Shown here: piece by piece, positions 23,317-35,227 of the stretch
Numbering within the stretch: the first letter of the stretch is position 1
How the letters are laid out: every line of letters begins with the position of its first letter
Assembly: GCA_000320605.2 (NCBI GenBank)
Contig: KB445801.1
Span: 379,371-443,370, forward strand
DNA from: Gelatoporia subvermispora B
Lineage: Eukaryota > Basidiomycota > Agaricomycetes > Polyporales > Gelatoporiaceae
Direction: 5' to 3'
DNA: 64,000 nt
Translations under genes and position numbers: made by a program
Notes under the pieces: generated by a model
Database searches by the model: none
What the model was told of the DNA's origin: nothing
The model's input: the letters and a program-made list of their open reading frames with translations, nothing else

Positions 23317-24207
23317 ATGCAGTTACCGTCGACGGAAACGGATGACCCCTGCGCTCTAGTCGGAGCGATGACAAACGATGAAATTATCGAGCGATGCAAG
23401 ACTGCCCCGAAGTTGCCATTCCGTCACATCGGCGGCCCGCCGCCGCCTCCCATCTATGTTCTTTCGCCAAGTATCGTAGTGAAAACGGGCTGCGACCTTC
23501 GGTCATGGGAGGCGCGTACCATGGAACTCGTACGATCGAAGACAGCCATTCCGGTTCCTAGGGTCCTCCGCTACTTCGAGCAGGGGCCCCAGCACTATCT
23601 CGTCATGGAATACATCCCCGGTATCTCCTTGGACGTATGCTGGAACTCACTGAGCATATGGCGTAAATTATGGATTACTTGGAAACTACGGAGCTACGTG
23701 CGCCAGCTGCGTTCCGTGCGCACGGACCAGATCGACCGTGAAGTTCCGGGGCCAGTCACTGATGATCCTTCTCGGCCTTTCAAATGCCACTGTCCAAACA
23801 CCGGCGAAGGCGAAGTTGGACCGTTCCATAGCAAGAGCGATTTGGCTCGATGGGCCAACGGCCGAGTTCGCCTTATAGAGCAAGTCTGGGGCGGCAAATG
23901 CACTTTTGATCCTTTTGACGACTCGGAGCATCTCGTCTTAACTCACGGTGATATTGCCTGGCGCAATATCATTCTAGGCGATGACGGGAAGCTGTGGTTG
24001 ATAGATTGGGGAAGCTCCGGAGTATATCCACCTTGGTTCGAGTATACAGCTATGGGCTGGAAGAACGAACTGCGATTCTGGACATACATTCGCAGGTTCG
24101 TGACAGGAGCATATCCAAAGCAGGAGCGGTTCCGTAGAGGCATAGGCTGGGCGCTCGGTATTGCGTGGGCTGAACCAAATCCGCCTACACCTCCTGCCAC
24201 TGATTGA
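23317..24207 (+). CDS. Fungal APH-like small-molecule kinase
   Basis: Intronless aminoglycoside-phosphotransferase (choline-kinase) fold protein of the kind expanded in mushroom-forming fungi. The product begins MQLPSTETDDPCALVGAM; ATG 23317 is the first in frame. Motifs are a nucleotide-binding N-lobe with IVVKTG and WEARTMELVRSKTAIPVPRV, the hinge HYLVMEYIPGISLDVCW, the catalytic loop LTHGDIAWRNIIL (His-Gly-Asp, Asn) and the Mg-binding LIDWGSSG. It ends with a Pro-rich TPPATD. All key kinase residues seem present. The substrate is unknown. These fungal proteins are not necessarily antibiotic-resistance enzymes. Confidence 0.88.
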   Translation: MQLPSTETDDPCALVGAMTNDEIIERCKTAPKLPFRHIGGPPPPPIYVLSPSIVVKTGCDLRSWEARTMELVRSKTAIPVPRVLRYFEQGPQHYLVMEYIPGISLDVCWNSLSIWRKLWITWKLRSYVRQLRSVRTDQIDREVPGPVTDDPSRPFKCHCPNTGEGEVGPFHSKSDLARWANGRVRLIEQVWGGKCTFDPFDDSEHLVLTHGDIAWRNIILGDDGKLWLIDWGSSGVYPPWFEYTAMGWKNELRFWTYIRRFVTGAYPKQERFRRGIGWALGIAWAEPNPPTPPATD

Positions 24208-24377
24208 GCTTACTCTATGTAATGTATTTGCCCCCATATTTGCTTGTGCCATTACGACCATGTACACGTTTAGATACTCCTGATGCCATATACCACAGCA
24301 CTGATGGCGAAATACACGAGTGCACCCATCGCGACCTGCCGTTTCTCGCGCAGACGACTGAACCGTTGGACACGGGA

Positions 24378-25570
24378 TCAAACACACGTGAAGAACCCCG
24401 ATCCCAACCTGTCCAGCACTGCACCCTGTGCCACCGCATCCACATCCGCCTTCGACGTCGCATTCAAGACTGTGACGGTCACGAAGCATCCCTCTCGTAC
24501 AACAGTAGTCTCGACGGGCAGGTGGTCCGTTCCGCACGTCTCCACGTCCGTCGCACTCGAGTCCTCCACGAGTCGTGTCAGGACGAACGAGAAGCTGTTT
24601 GCATCCGGGCATGACGACGTGGACGGGAAGTTTACATTGAGCGTCACGCCAGATGGGAGGACGGGCCGCGCGGCGGGCCCAAGGAGTGCGCTCGTGAGCA
24701 TGGTTGTAAGCGTCGCGTACGTGCGCGCGGCGAGTGTATCGGTCGAGTCGGGTGAGCTTGTCAGGGTGGTGAAGGATACCTGCGCGGCAGTGTCGCCAGA
24801 GAAGGCGGCGGAGGGGAAACCCTCGAGCGCAGCCTCGCATGCTGCTCCACTAGGCGGAGGTTTAGCTAAATAGCTTAGAATGGGAATGGGGAGAACATAC
24901 ACAGTGCCGGAGCCTGTCACACCGGAGCCAAGGTTATCTGCCAGATGACCTTGTGAGCTATGGGCAGACAACACAGGACCTGATGTGCTCACTCCCGACA
25001 TTAGGGCCGCTGACAATAAAATCTGGCGTGGAGCCGAAGAACTGAGGAGCGAGCGTCTGAATACCGAATCGGACTGCATCCACTCTACACATTCATAAAT
25101 ATCGCGAAAATATTAACCTCTCCCTTGAACGTACGGAAAAGCATTGACATAGTTGAGGCGTGCTGCAATTTCGAGCGTTAGATTTGCCGAAACCCTAAGG
25201 CACGAAATCCCGACACTCACGATTACTGGCATTGAAGCCCTCCGCCGGCGACCCAGTGGGGCACGTATCGAACTCGCAGGGTTCCGTCAAGACCTTGGGC
25301 GTCTCAGACGACGAGCCTGTACCTGACTCGTTCTCCGCAGGAGCTGAGAGGATCACCTGTCATAGCCGAGACAGGATCCCGTGCGATGAGTCACCTTGTA
25401 GTATACGGCAAGTGCACAATTCTACTCACATTGAACCCCGCAGCGACAAGTGCGTCATTTTGAGCTCGAATCTGGGCAACGGCCCACCCATCATCGTTTG
25501 TGAGCACAATATTCTGCGCGAATGCACTGCCAGCAATTGCTGCAAGGGTCATGAACTTTCCGAGAGACAT
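24378..25570 (-). CDS. Secreted SurE-like phosphatase, copy 1
   Basis: SurE (survival protein E) family, metal-dependent nucleotidase/phosphatase. MSLGKFMTLAAIAGSAFAQN is a clear signal peptide, directly followed by the metal site IVLTNDDGWAVAQIR (Asp-Asp pair). The later ligand motif IVSGPNVGNNLG is restored by splicing a short intron after SGPNVG. Further blocks are QTLAPQFFGSTPDF, GAACEAALEGFPSAAFSG and TDVETCGTDHLP. It ends GSGFFTCV and TGA. There are four or five short introns. It resembles the two tandem copies at 40.4-43.3 kb in domain order and exon layout but is more diverged, and I do not see the GATA-containing promoter block of those genes. Secretion is inferred from the leader; bacterial SurE is cytosolic. 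Confidence 0.85.
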
Positions 25571-27073
25571 CTCCTGTGACAAAACTCAGGGCGGATGAAC
25601 GCTGTGTTCTGCTAGTTGGGGCGGAGGCGGGGTACAAGTCGTCCTCGATTTTGGACGAGTGATTAAATGGCTTCAGGCTCCGGACAGCTCCCTTCCATGA
25701 TCCACGCACGTTCCTTGTGCATCCCATGGGTCCCTTCGGCAGGAAGACTATTATAGCCACCCGCCACATGCCGCACATGGTGAGTGGGAGTGTCTTTCCC
25801 GCGACGAACCATCATGAAAGGTTGTACTCCTTCACATGTGCATGTCATCTTGACGCAAAACCATGGTTGTTTCGGGGCCGATGCGGACCCGCAACCACGT
25901 TCCAGAACTAGAAGCAGCTGGAATGCGTCTTTGAGGAACGTGATGACGATGGTCAGCGTTGATTGGGCTGCGAGAGAGTGATTTGCTGTCAAGTCTACCA
26001 GCTCGTGACGTGCTGCAAAGTATCAGCACATGGTGCATATTCAGACGAAGAGGCGTGCTCGAATATTACGATTCGAATACGATGTAGCCACCCCAGTTTC
26101 AGATGCACATGGTTATATCGAGCATCTTGCTCATATTGTTGAACGTCCCATGAGTTGCCAAGCCTCTAGTTCAGCGCGCTCCAATGCTTCTCCGAGATGG
26201 GAGTGACCCACATCTAGCGTGACTTGGACTGCCATGCAAGCCACGGTCGATCTAGGTTACTTTCCGCCCTCGAGTGACATCGGAGCCCGCTGAATGCAGG
26301 AGATGTGCTCGTAAAGACGAAGAGCTGCCTGCGATGAGTGTGTACGCGGTGAGGAGCATACTAAGACCATCCAGATCGACACACGGTCACCTTAAACTAG
26401 CGAAGTCGATCCAAGAACAAGGATTTGCACGCTACGAACATCCCAAGACGGCGTCGTATACCTTGGAGGGGATGATCATGTCCCTGCAAGGGTGTCAATA
26501 GTTCATAGAAGCCATTAGGAAATTACTGGCCGCAGACCTGCCAAGCTAAGACGAGGTTGCGAGAGGACATGGTTCCACTAGTCGGTCCTAAAGTGGATGC
26601 ATGAAGATAGGAAGGAATGTGGACCGCGGCAAACGCGGACCCGTCTACATATAAAGCCCTCAGCTTTCGAGAGCCCTCGGAGTGGATGGAGTATGCACAA
26701 ATGAGTCCTAGGCTTTGGAGGAGAGCAAGGGTCTACTAGACCCTTGCTGTACAGTGTAGCAAGACTGTGATTGTGTCGATGGTAACGGCGGTGTCATGTG
26801 ACAAGTCCGAGTGTGGCCATCGTGCCACTTCGTGCCGGATATTCTTCAACTTCATCTCAAACGCTCGAACGACCAGCGCTGAACGCGTTATATCTTTTGC
26901 TGTCAAGACGCTCGGCCTCGGAGAATCAAGGCTCTTAAGTCTAGGGACGGACCCGTTGAGCCGGAACAGTCTCGCTCTGAGCGCATCATGTGCGTTTGAA
27001 AAGGATTTCTCATGAATAACATCTCATTGGTCTTACTAGTGTATATCCAGAAATAGCTGCAAGTCAGGAATCG
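25571..27073. other. Intergenic, nothing recognised
   Basis: About 1.5 kb without a supportable gene. Only short frames on both strands. Confidence 0.4.
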
Positions 27074-28296
27074 ATGGACAAAAATATGCTCGGACATCCC
27101 ATTGTCCCTTCAGAACTTACGGATAGGATCATCGATTTCTTGTACAACGACAAGTCCTCCTTGAAAGCTTGCAGCCTTACCTGCCGCACATGGTTGCCCT
27201 CCTCCCGTTTCCACAAGTTCAGGTCCATTGAAATTCAACCCCACGACCTGCCCCGTTTTGAGGAGATTCTACAAGCTATCCCGCAGATCGGACCATACTT
27301 TCGGCACATCAAAGTCGAATTTTGTGAAGCTGAGCATATCGATTGCTTTGACTCTATAGCTCGCGGTCTCGCAAATCTGCGGACGTTAGATATTGCTCTT
27401 GAGATTCGCTACGATGCACGTGAAGATCACGAATCCTTACTCAAAGTTGCCTCCGTGGAATCCGTCACCCAACTTTCCCTCTGCTGCGAGTGCTCCTACC
27501 ACGATGCAGATCACATCGCCGAAATCCTCGGATGGTTCCCCAACCTACAGGACCTTCGACTAGAGGACGTTGAAAGCTATGACGACCCAGCGAGGATGCA
27601 TTTTCAGAAACTCGCGGAAACAATCGCAAGAATGCCTCTGCGAAGGTTGGAGGTAGAACGTGGTGCCTGGATCATTTCATCATGCATGGCTATGCGTCCC
27701 CCCACTGCGCTACGTACTTTACAGATGTACTTCAGAAACGCGGATGAGATTCTCACAATGCCAAACTTGTGGCCCGCACTCCGAGGTTCTTCGCTGGAGG
27801 AGCTCACGATCAATATCGAAGAGAATTACCGTGACCCTTTCGGTCAGTTGCTGTTATATTCGACATGTTCTGAGCTCACATGACCATAGATGACGACCCG
27901 CGCTGTCACGAGGCCCTCAGAAACTGTCCATCTGTTTCGATTCTCCGGTTTCTTGTCACGATTGACTTCGTTATGGATGCCATCGAGATGTTGTCGCTGA
28001 TTACCACGGATACCGTGATAGAAGAGCTACAATTATCCTTGACATGCTCTGATGACATTGACTTGGGCGACGACAACCATGTCGACCTAGTCCGAGCGCT
28101 AGAAAATTTAGCGCAGCTGCTGAAGACCCAACATACGACGTTTCGTAAAGTTTGCATCACTCTGGGATGCACTGTCTGCGAGCGCGAGCTACACGCCGTC
28201 TGTCCGGCGGTGAAAAAGACCATACTCGACACCTTTGGTTTGCTGCTTGAACGCAATGTGACAGTCATATTTCGGGATCATGCGCGGCCCAGGTAG
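27074..28296 (+). CDS. F-box protein with LRR-like region
   Basis: The N-terminal F-box is PIVPSELTDRIIDFLYNDKS followed by LKACSLTCRTWLPSSR, which should bind Skp1 in an SCF ubiquitin ligase. Residues 60-400 form degenerate leucine-rich strands (NLQDLRLEDVESYDD, LRTLQMYF, LEELTINIEEN, VIEELQLSLTC) typical of fungal F-box proteins. One 47-bp intron at 27843-27889 joins DPF to DDDPRCHEAL in frame. The total is about 390 residues. The target protein cannot be told. Such genes are numerous and fast-evolving in Agaricomycetes. Confidence 0.8.
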
Positions 28297-28913
28297 ACCT
28301 TCTACTCTCATTCGACGAGATATCTCGCTGACATGTCAAACGATTTTGCATCAATCAGATGGACAACCAGCGAGATTTTCAAGATCTAAGAAAGTGGCTC
28401 AATGCGACAATACACTTCAGGCCTAGAGAATGAAGGGTACTATGCGGAGCTAGCTACCCAGAAAGTTAGGCAACCTGATACTCCTGCGTAGCACTCCTCT
28501 TGTGTCGTATTCCTCCGGCTATATGTATGTACACTGTGCATCATCGTTATATAGCGAGCAGCCGGTCACATACTGATGTGAGCATATCCTTCGTATCAAT
28601 ACTGAGGCGTCAGCGGATAAACATCGACAAAGGCGATGTTGTATCTGCCAGGATAAACCGTTGCCGTACTGATACAAAGTCTTCGGTATGACGCACGCCG
28701 ATGCTCTTGCGCAACGATAACACATACCCAACGCGATTTGGGTTGAGCATACAGAGCACAATTAATCTGGGTCACTTCCCACCACAAAGTAGCATCATGG
28801 CACCGTATAGTGCAGGTTATAGGCTTGGATAGTAGTCATTATAAGAAGCTGCGAAGAATACAGAGCTGACAATGAGAATGGCGAATATCCGACGCAACCA
28901 TCCCGCACGCACC
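28297..28913. other. Intergenic, nothing recognised
   Basis: Interval between convergent F-box and FolB copy 1 genes. No gene seen. Confidence 0.4.
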
Positions 28914-29757
28914 CTAGTGGACATAAGTCCTCCGAGGGCGACATATCTGCACACCAGCAGCGTCCGCAAATGCTAGTGCGCTTGGCTTTGCGGCACGCAC
29001 GGAAACCATCTCGACTGTATCTGACGAGAGGCAGATCTCCCGCACGATGTCTAATGCGAACTTCTCTAGTGTGAGATACGCCGTTGTCTCCATTTTCTAC
29101 CAAGTATAACCAAGACGGTGAGCTTAACTTGCACATAGGCCTGGCATAGTAAAGCCGTACCTGGAGCACCTTTGCGATGACATCAGGGTAATCCGCAAAA
29201 TGCGGCTGGGTGCTTTTTGCAAGGATCACCACATCCGTGATAACCCTCTGCTTCGCCTCACGCTCCGGCGGGTTCACCCCAATCACTACAGGGATTACCA
29301 GCTTCTTCACTATCACTTTGATCTTGTGCTGTGCCATTGTCGACGCGACGGCCTCCTCGCTCTCAGGCGACGCGACGGACATCTCAAGCACATACTCCTC
29401 CGCGAGCGGGACTAACTTCGCCGAGTGCACCTGCACGCGCACCTCCTTAGCGCGCCCTGCCGCCTTCCGCAGCGCTACATGGGCAACGTCCCGTGCGAGC
29501 TCCGCCGCGCTGCCCCACGCCGCGCCGGGCGCCTCCGTGAGTGCGAGCACGTCCTTGCATAGGTGCCCGTAATGAACAGAGGCCGTCACGTCGTCGTCTA
29601 CCGCCGCAGAATCAAGCGCAGCCGGGAGCATGTGAAGGGCGAGGCTGAGCGAGAGAGGCTGTGGACGAGCGCGGCCCCACCAGTCGTTCCCGATGTTGGC
29701 AGACAGCGAGAGCGAGGAGATGTAAACCACATCGGAAGTAAAATCGTCTAGAGACAT
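28914..29757 (-). CDS. Stand-alone dihydroneopterin aldolase, copy 1 (double FolB domain)
   Basis: Folate-pathway enzyme family (7,8-dihydroneopterin to 6-hydroxymethyl-dihydropterin plus glycolaldehyde). It starts MSLDDFTSDVVYISSLSLS with the first FolB-like domain, SANIGNDWWGR, then a second domain beginning KVIVKKLVIPVVIGVNPPE and REAKQRVITDVVI. After one intron the final exon has AYLTLEKFALDIVREIC and SVRAAKPSALAF; the Lys of AKP aligns with the catalytic Lys of DHNA. It ends RPRRTYVH and TAG. Fungi usually carry two FolB domains inside trifunctional FOL1. Here HPPK and DHPS are absent from the gene and its neighbourhood. The first domain looks degenerate. A paralogue lies at 36.06 kb on the other strand with the same intron site. 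Confidence 0.8.
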
Positions 29758-30227
29758 TTTGAGCCGTTGCAGGAAGAGCAAGACAGCGGATGGGGCAGAG
29801 GAGACGATCCAACAGGCGGAACACGAGCACGAAACTTCAGTGGTCTGACTTTGACCTGGATGGATGAGCTCGCTTCGGGTCATGTGACGCGACTAGGTGA
29901 GCGCTTCCGCCTCAGCCGATCGGAGAGGCCAAGAGTAGGCGTACAACTCATACCACGAAAAAAACTGGTTCTTTTGGAAGAACAGACAGACACATTTATC
30001 CATCAGTACAATTGCTCTTGCTCCTCACCATCTCGCTTTGGGTTCTCGAGCCCTGGTCTACATCACACACCAATGTCCAACTGAACATAAAATACATAAA
30101 ATCGACCTGTACATTCGGTGGTTCCATTGACCCATTCAGCGTAAACAATGCACGCATTCCTGCGAGTAGCATATCAGTAAACATTCACGGATATACCACA
30201 TATGGGGAGCGCTTCCACGCACTGATT
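29758..30227. other. FolB copy 1 upstream region
   Basis: Promoter interval of FolB copy 1 and 3' flank of the small orphan gene. No gene seen. Confidence 0.4.
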
Positions 30228-30566
30228 TCAGCCGGCAGTGACCCAAGTTCCCTTGCCACTGGTCTGGAGCGCAGATACTTGGCTGTCGAGTTGACCACTG
30301 ATGCGGACGCTGTTGTCTAGGACAAGGGAAATGGAGGTTCCAAAGTCCGCTTGCCCGATGTCGTGACTGCCGGAAAGTTGGCTGACGTCCCCATAGATAA
30401 GGGTTGCTTGTGCGCATTCGCATCTCTCGAGATGCTCGTTCAACTTGCCAGAGAGCGTAACAGCGCCTTTGTTTGGTATCGTGAAGCAAGCAACGAATTT
30501 GGTATTGGAGTTTCTCGCCAGCTTGAACCAGCCGCTAGCGGTGTTAGACATTGCCTGGTTGAACAT
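30228..30566 (-). CDS. Small hypothetical protein, 112 aa
   Basis: Single-exon frame with a true ATG (MFNQAMSNTASGWFKLAR). Composition is beta-strand-like with alternating Ser/Gly and hydrophobics (FVACFTIPNKGAVTLSGKL; ISLVLDNSVRISGQLDS). There is no signal peptide, membrane segment or recognised family. A TATATAA lies about 60 bp upstream. It is an orphan and may be lineage-specific. Confidence 0.45.
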   Translation of the reverse strand: MFNQAMSNTASGWFKLARNSNTKFVACFTIPNKGAVTLSGKLNEHLERCECAQATLIYGDVSQLSGSHDIGQADFGTSISLVLDNSVRISGQLDSQVSALQTSGKGTWVTAG

Positions 30567-32349
30567 GTGTGATTAGCCTGTGAGATTATCTGCTAAAGGG
30601 ACTGAAAATCGCAGTACAGGTAGGTTATATACGAGAGTACTTGGGAAGCGACTGCAGGATAGCTCTTAACCCTTGTTCATTCCCTTCCCCCTCTTTACAC
30701 ATGTTCGAATTGTCGGTGACGCATCTATCGCCGGAGCGCGCACTTCGATTGTCACACGGAATGACACTGGCATTGAGCTATGTCATAAGAAGAAGGCACC
30801 ATGCAAATGAGTTCATTGAAAGCTGCTGCGCGGTACTGGTAACATCTGGCATCACATGGGAGACCTCCTTAGCTGGCGGATTTGAGGCGGGAGTTCCGGA
30901 GATTCTATCACAATATGTAGCTGAAAGATTGGCGGCGCATCGTTAAATTGTAGAGGACTGCTACTTCAGGTGAACTTCGGGCGAACTGTCACAGGTGAAT
31001 TCGTGCGACGAACTGTGTTAAAATGTCGGGAATCTAGAGTACGGATGTTTGCACCGGCGGGAATATCCATAAGAGCTATTTCGGTGTTAAACAGAGCTTT
31101 TGTCAGATCATCTACGCTATTGAGTTGCTCTATGAGTATTTCGATGATCATTGAGACGTCTTCTGAGAACACTCAGCCGTTTTTGTTCATTTGCAAGCAT
31201 GCCTGACATTTGCATTTGTTCGCACGGTCAGGGTGTCACGGAGCGACGTGATGACTCTGATTCTGGAGTATACGTTCTATAACAAGGTATTCTCTTGCAC
31301 GTAGCTGAGAACAATACCAGAACTAATCAGTGAATATATACATATGCATGTACATCGGGACTTTGCTCGATCCGATGGCGAGGACATTCCAAGCCTCCGT
31401 GACTGATTGCATAGCAGATCAGAAAGCTCTGGGTGTCAAGACTTGTCTAAGTCGACGCTTGACTGTTGCGACATCTCCACGAGTGTTCTTTACAGTGCCC
31501 CGCCAGCTGCATGCCATACGCAAGCACATCTGAACGACCCTTGTCATAACACTGTAGCCCGTGCATCGAAGTCTCGCCCTCTTACACAAAAGCGCTGAGG
31601 CGCACAGGATCAATGTATGTACCATATTATCACGTTTAATGGGGCTACTGTGATTGTACCCTCGGAGAGATCATGTTCGTTGACTCAGATTTTTTTCTCA
31701 GATGTAAATAGTATTCAGTGAGATCTGGAATGACATTTTGCTAGGACATGAGATATTACCCCGTCTTTGTGGTCACTACGGTCGATGTCATCTCTCATTT
31801 TCGACTGATCTCAGCTCAGTCTGCGATTTCCAGTCCGCACTACGAACATTTGACTGACTCGCTGGCGTTTCGATCATGGCGGACGAGTTGTTGATAGTCA
31901 GACAGTATGCAAAATGACAGTCCGTTTCGATTCAACTTCTTCAGTAACTGTCCGCAGCACTCGGCGCAAATGCTCGGCAGCAAATCCCCGTTGGAAATGC
32001 AACCACGGTATCATTGATGAGTGATAGACTCGAGATCGCAGTCAAAAGAAGGCCGGTTATTGCGAGGCCGGTTTAGCCTGTGTGCGTTGGAATACAATGT
32101 CGCGGGAGCTCCATCTGATGATGATGCGTCAAAAGAAGTGGGGCTCCGGGGTCATGCAAGGAGTAACAGCCCCGGACAGCGAAGTGCGTATCATATACGA
32201 TCCAGAGGTCCAGAGGTCCAAAGGCTCCTGACAGTGACAGGTTATGCTATACAAGATACAAGAAGGTATTGTACACACACAGGATATAGGCTTTTTTCGT
32301 ATTACATTCGAGCACGCAAACCAAGTCCCAGAGATTGCGAATCTGGCCG
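30567..32349. other. Intergenic, no confident gene
   Basis: About 1.8 kb, AT-richer than the flanks. A plus-strand frame near 30641-30946 (with ATG near 30700) reads through to TAA but has no recognisable motif. Confidence 0.35.
30624..30630 (-). promoter_or_regulatory. TATA box of the 112-aa gene
   Basis: TATATAA on the minus strand about 60 bp upstream of the ATG at 30566. Confidence 0.4.
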
Positions 32350-34586
32350 CTACACATCGCTCGTCCGAATTCTGCTCTCGCCTGCCACGGCCGCGTCAAG
32401 GGCGGCCGCCATTTCGCGCTCGTCGTTCTCTCTACGGGTCTGCTTGCCTTGGAGAAGGAACGCGAACGCAGCGGCGACGCAGACGATGCTACCTTGGAAG
32501 ATCAGCGCGCGCTTCATATTCAGTGGCGGGCTGGCGTCTGGGCCCGCGCGCAGGGCGCCTTCCACTGGGCGATGTTAGCTCGAAGTCGTATGATTTTTGG
32601 AGTATGGTGAGGACGTACCGAGGACCATCATCACTCCGAAGACATTGCCGCTGGAATTATGGGACGTTGAGCGATTATGTGCGTAAGAAGGGGCAGAGAG
32701 GTGTACGTACGAGCACCACAGAATCGCGGAGCTGGCCATCGCGTTGCGCGTAAGCTCACAGGCGAGCTCGATGGCGACGGGTAGTAATGTTAGACTCGAC
32801 CCGCCGATAATCGCCATGATCGCATACAACGCGCCGGTGTTATTTGGACGAACTAAACCGAATATTGCATTATAAGCACACGCGTAGATATTCGGTGTAA
32901 ATTGCATGCATGAGACGCACCGGCCCAGATCAGACTCAGCCATGCGGCTGCCAGGAAGGGGATGAACGCCTTGCAGGTCCGCGCGAGATAGTATGTGAAG
33001 ACGCGGTCGAAAAGCGGTGAGGTGATAGCTGCGGAGACCAGACCGACGAGGAGGAGCGTCGCGCCCATGAGCCCTGCCGTAACAGACGAATAGCCGTACG
33101 GAGCCTAGCATATCGTGAATAATTCCATCCAAAGCCACGATCAAGGGAAGACATACAAGGTCTTGATTCGATAGAAGCGAAAACGAATTGACTCTGCAGG
33201 TGATTCTGTATCAGGCCACGACTGCGGAAGAGGCAATGAGAGAGGAAGACAACTCACGTGCCAACAAGGACCCCGAAGTCGAGAATCATGATCGCGAAGT
33301 CGACGCGCTGCCTGAACGTCATGTACGTCGGCGCATCCGGCTGCTCTCTGCCGAGCATGGCGCGCCCCAGCGACATGTACGTCGGGTTCTTCTGCGCCCC
33401 CGTGTACGCTACGTGGTCAAACATATCAGCTCGCATAGCACGATCTAGAAACGGAGGCACGCGTACTAGGAGGTGTGGGCGGCGCACTCTGCACGAAGAG
33501 CGCGACGGGTGCCACCGCTGTGAATATGATTGCCAAGACCAGCACCTGCCAGAAGCTCGTGAATGACGCGCTCTAACAATATACACTGACGGCCAGATAC
33601 TTACCGACTGCCGTGGCGTGCCCGCGAGGGGCGAGATCAGCTGACCGATCGCATTTCCAATGGGGTTAGCTGTAGGTCATGCCCAATAGAGTCGTTAATT
33701 GTGGTTTTGAATAGACAGGGCAGACAGTGCCGTACACAGTGACATGATCATGGTCGCGGTCGTCCGGCTCTTCAGGTCGAACCATTTTTCGGAGTAGCTG
33801 GGCACCAGCACCTGGTAGATCGGCGTCGCGATACCCACAAGGATCTATTCGTGCAATTAGGGCGCCTCGCGAGTTTTCCGGAAATTTGTATATATGGCAC
33901 TCACTTGGCCGATGAGCATGAGGCCGTACGATGATCTATTGCTGAGCGAGCTGATTGTCCCGACGTACCGAATCCAAGCGGAAATTAGCATGAGTACCGC
34001 TCCCGCCAAGCCCTAGGGTGGTCTTAACACAAAACGATCGGGTTCATTACTGAGTATTGACGTACCACTTTACGAATGCCGTATTTTGCGTAGAGCAGTG
34101 GTAATGGAAATGAGAACACGATGTACACGACTCCACAAGAATTCCCGAGCCAGTTGACTTCGTCTAATGTGAAGCCGAACTCATCTGCGGCTGGAGTTGA
34201 TGTCAGAGACCGTCGTGGGGATTTCAATAGACCGGTTCAGACTTACTGTTGTTCGCTATGGGTCCGAACCACGCCAGAGGCATCGCCGTCACGATGTTAA
34301 GCATGACCTAAAATATGCGATTATGAAAGTTTGCTGACGAGTAAGATATCAGACTCACTATCGCGACTACTCCAACCCACCGCTTCTTGTACATCCGATA
34401 GGGCTGCGTCGCAACATACGGCTCGAAGACGTTCGTCTCGATCGAGTCTTCTTTGATATCTATCACTGATGCTTTGTTACTGGTTGAAGAGCTTTCGGTC
34501 GAGTTGCTTCTCCCGCGAGCATCTACCGGGGGCGAGTCATGGCTACTGCTGGCCTCCGTGTCGTTTGCTGCAACCTCCAGAGTCAT
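32350..34586 (-). CDS. MFS transporter, FLVCR/MFSD7-like
   Basis: Twelve-helix major facilitator related to the FLVCR/MFSD7 group, whose animal members move heme, choline or ethanolamine. MTLEVAANDTEASS is a Ser-rich cytosolic tail. The first helix is YRMYKKRWVGVVAIVMLNI and then AWFGPIANN, followed by EFGFTLDEVNWLGNS (a family hallmark), LLYAKYGIRKV, LVPSYSEKWFDLKSRTTATM, NPIGNAIGQLISPL, a cytosolic loop around REQPDAPTYMTFRQRVDF, and the second half with YGYSSVTAGLMGATLLL, RPNNTGALYAIMAIIGG and ELACELTRNAMASSA. The C-terminal helix VCVAAAFAFLLQGKQTRRE is followed by RIRTSDV and TAG. There are about ten short introns. Substrate unknown. ATG 34586 is the first in frame; the upstream extension lacks ATG. 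Confidence 0.8.
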
Positions 34587-35227
34587 CTTCGTGGTGCAGA
34601 CCAAGCTGGGGTTGAGCAACACGTGTGGGCTCGAGGGACCCGAAGTAGAAACAGATGTCAAGGGAAGTTCGCACGCCTCAGGGGGTATATCTCCAGCTTC
34701 AGTAACTCGACTGTGGGCTCAGCTTCAGCAGAAAGGCGACACAACGTCGGCTTGAGCACCGACCTATATACAGCGGCATAGACAGCCCAGGGTCACCGAG
34801 TTGCTGCGTCTAGTGTGTAGCTAGTGCCGGCGCGTGTGCGGGATTGGCAGATCTTGGCGCTAGCTGTGTATATTCACCGGCAGGTACGAGCCGCGTAAGA
34901 AGCGATATGGGATACACCAGGGTCACCGGTCAGAGCTCTGTTCCCATGCCGGTTGTGAGCTTTCGAAGACTGGACAGAGTATCAACTGGATGGTTCGAAG
35001 CAAAGTCAAAAGGCGACGACGGATAGAAATAGTTGTTGCTGGTAGGCTCGTGATCAGCTCCACACGCTGTGCGTCAGGTTGAGGATCTGAGCGCTAGAGC
35101 TAGACGGAGGTTTTCGACCACGGCTGTCACTGCGAGAGCAACGTCCGAAACATCGGAAGTGCAGAGACCCTGCAGTGTTGTTGAAAGGACAGGAGGACTT
35201 ACCCCGCACTATCCAAGTGCGGAGTCA
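34587..35227. other. Upstream of transporter, no gene
   Basis: Promoter side of the FLVCR-like gene. No coding region recognised. Confidence 0.4.
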
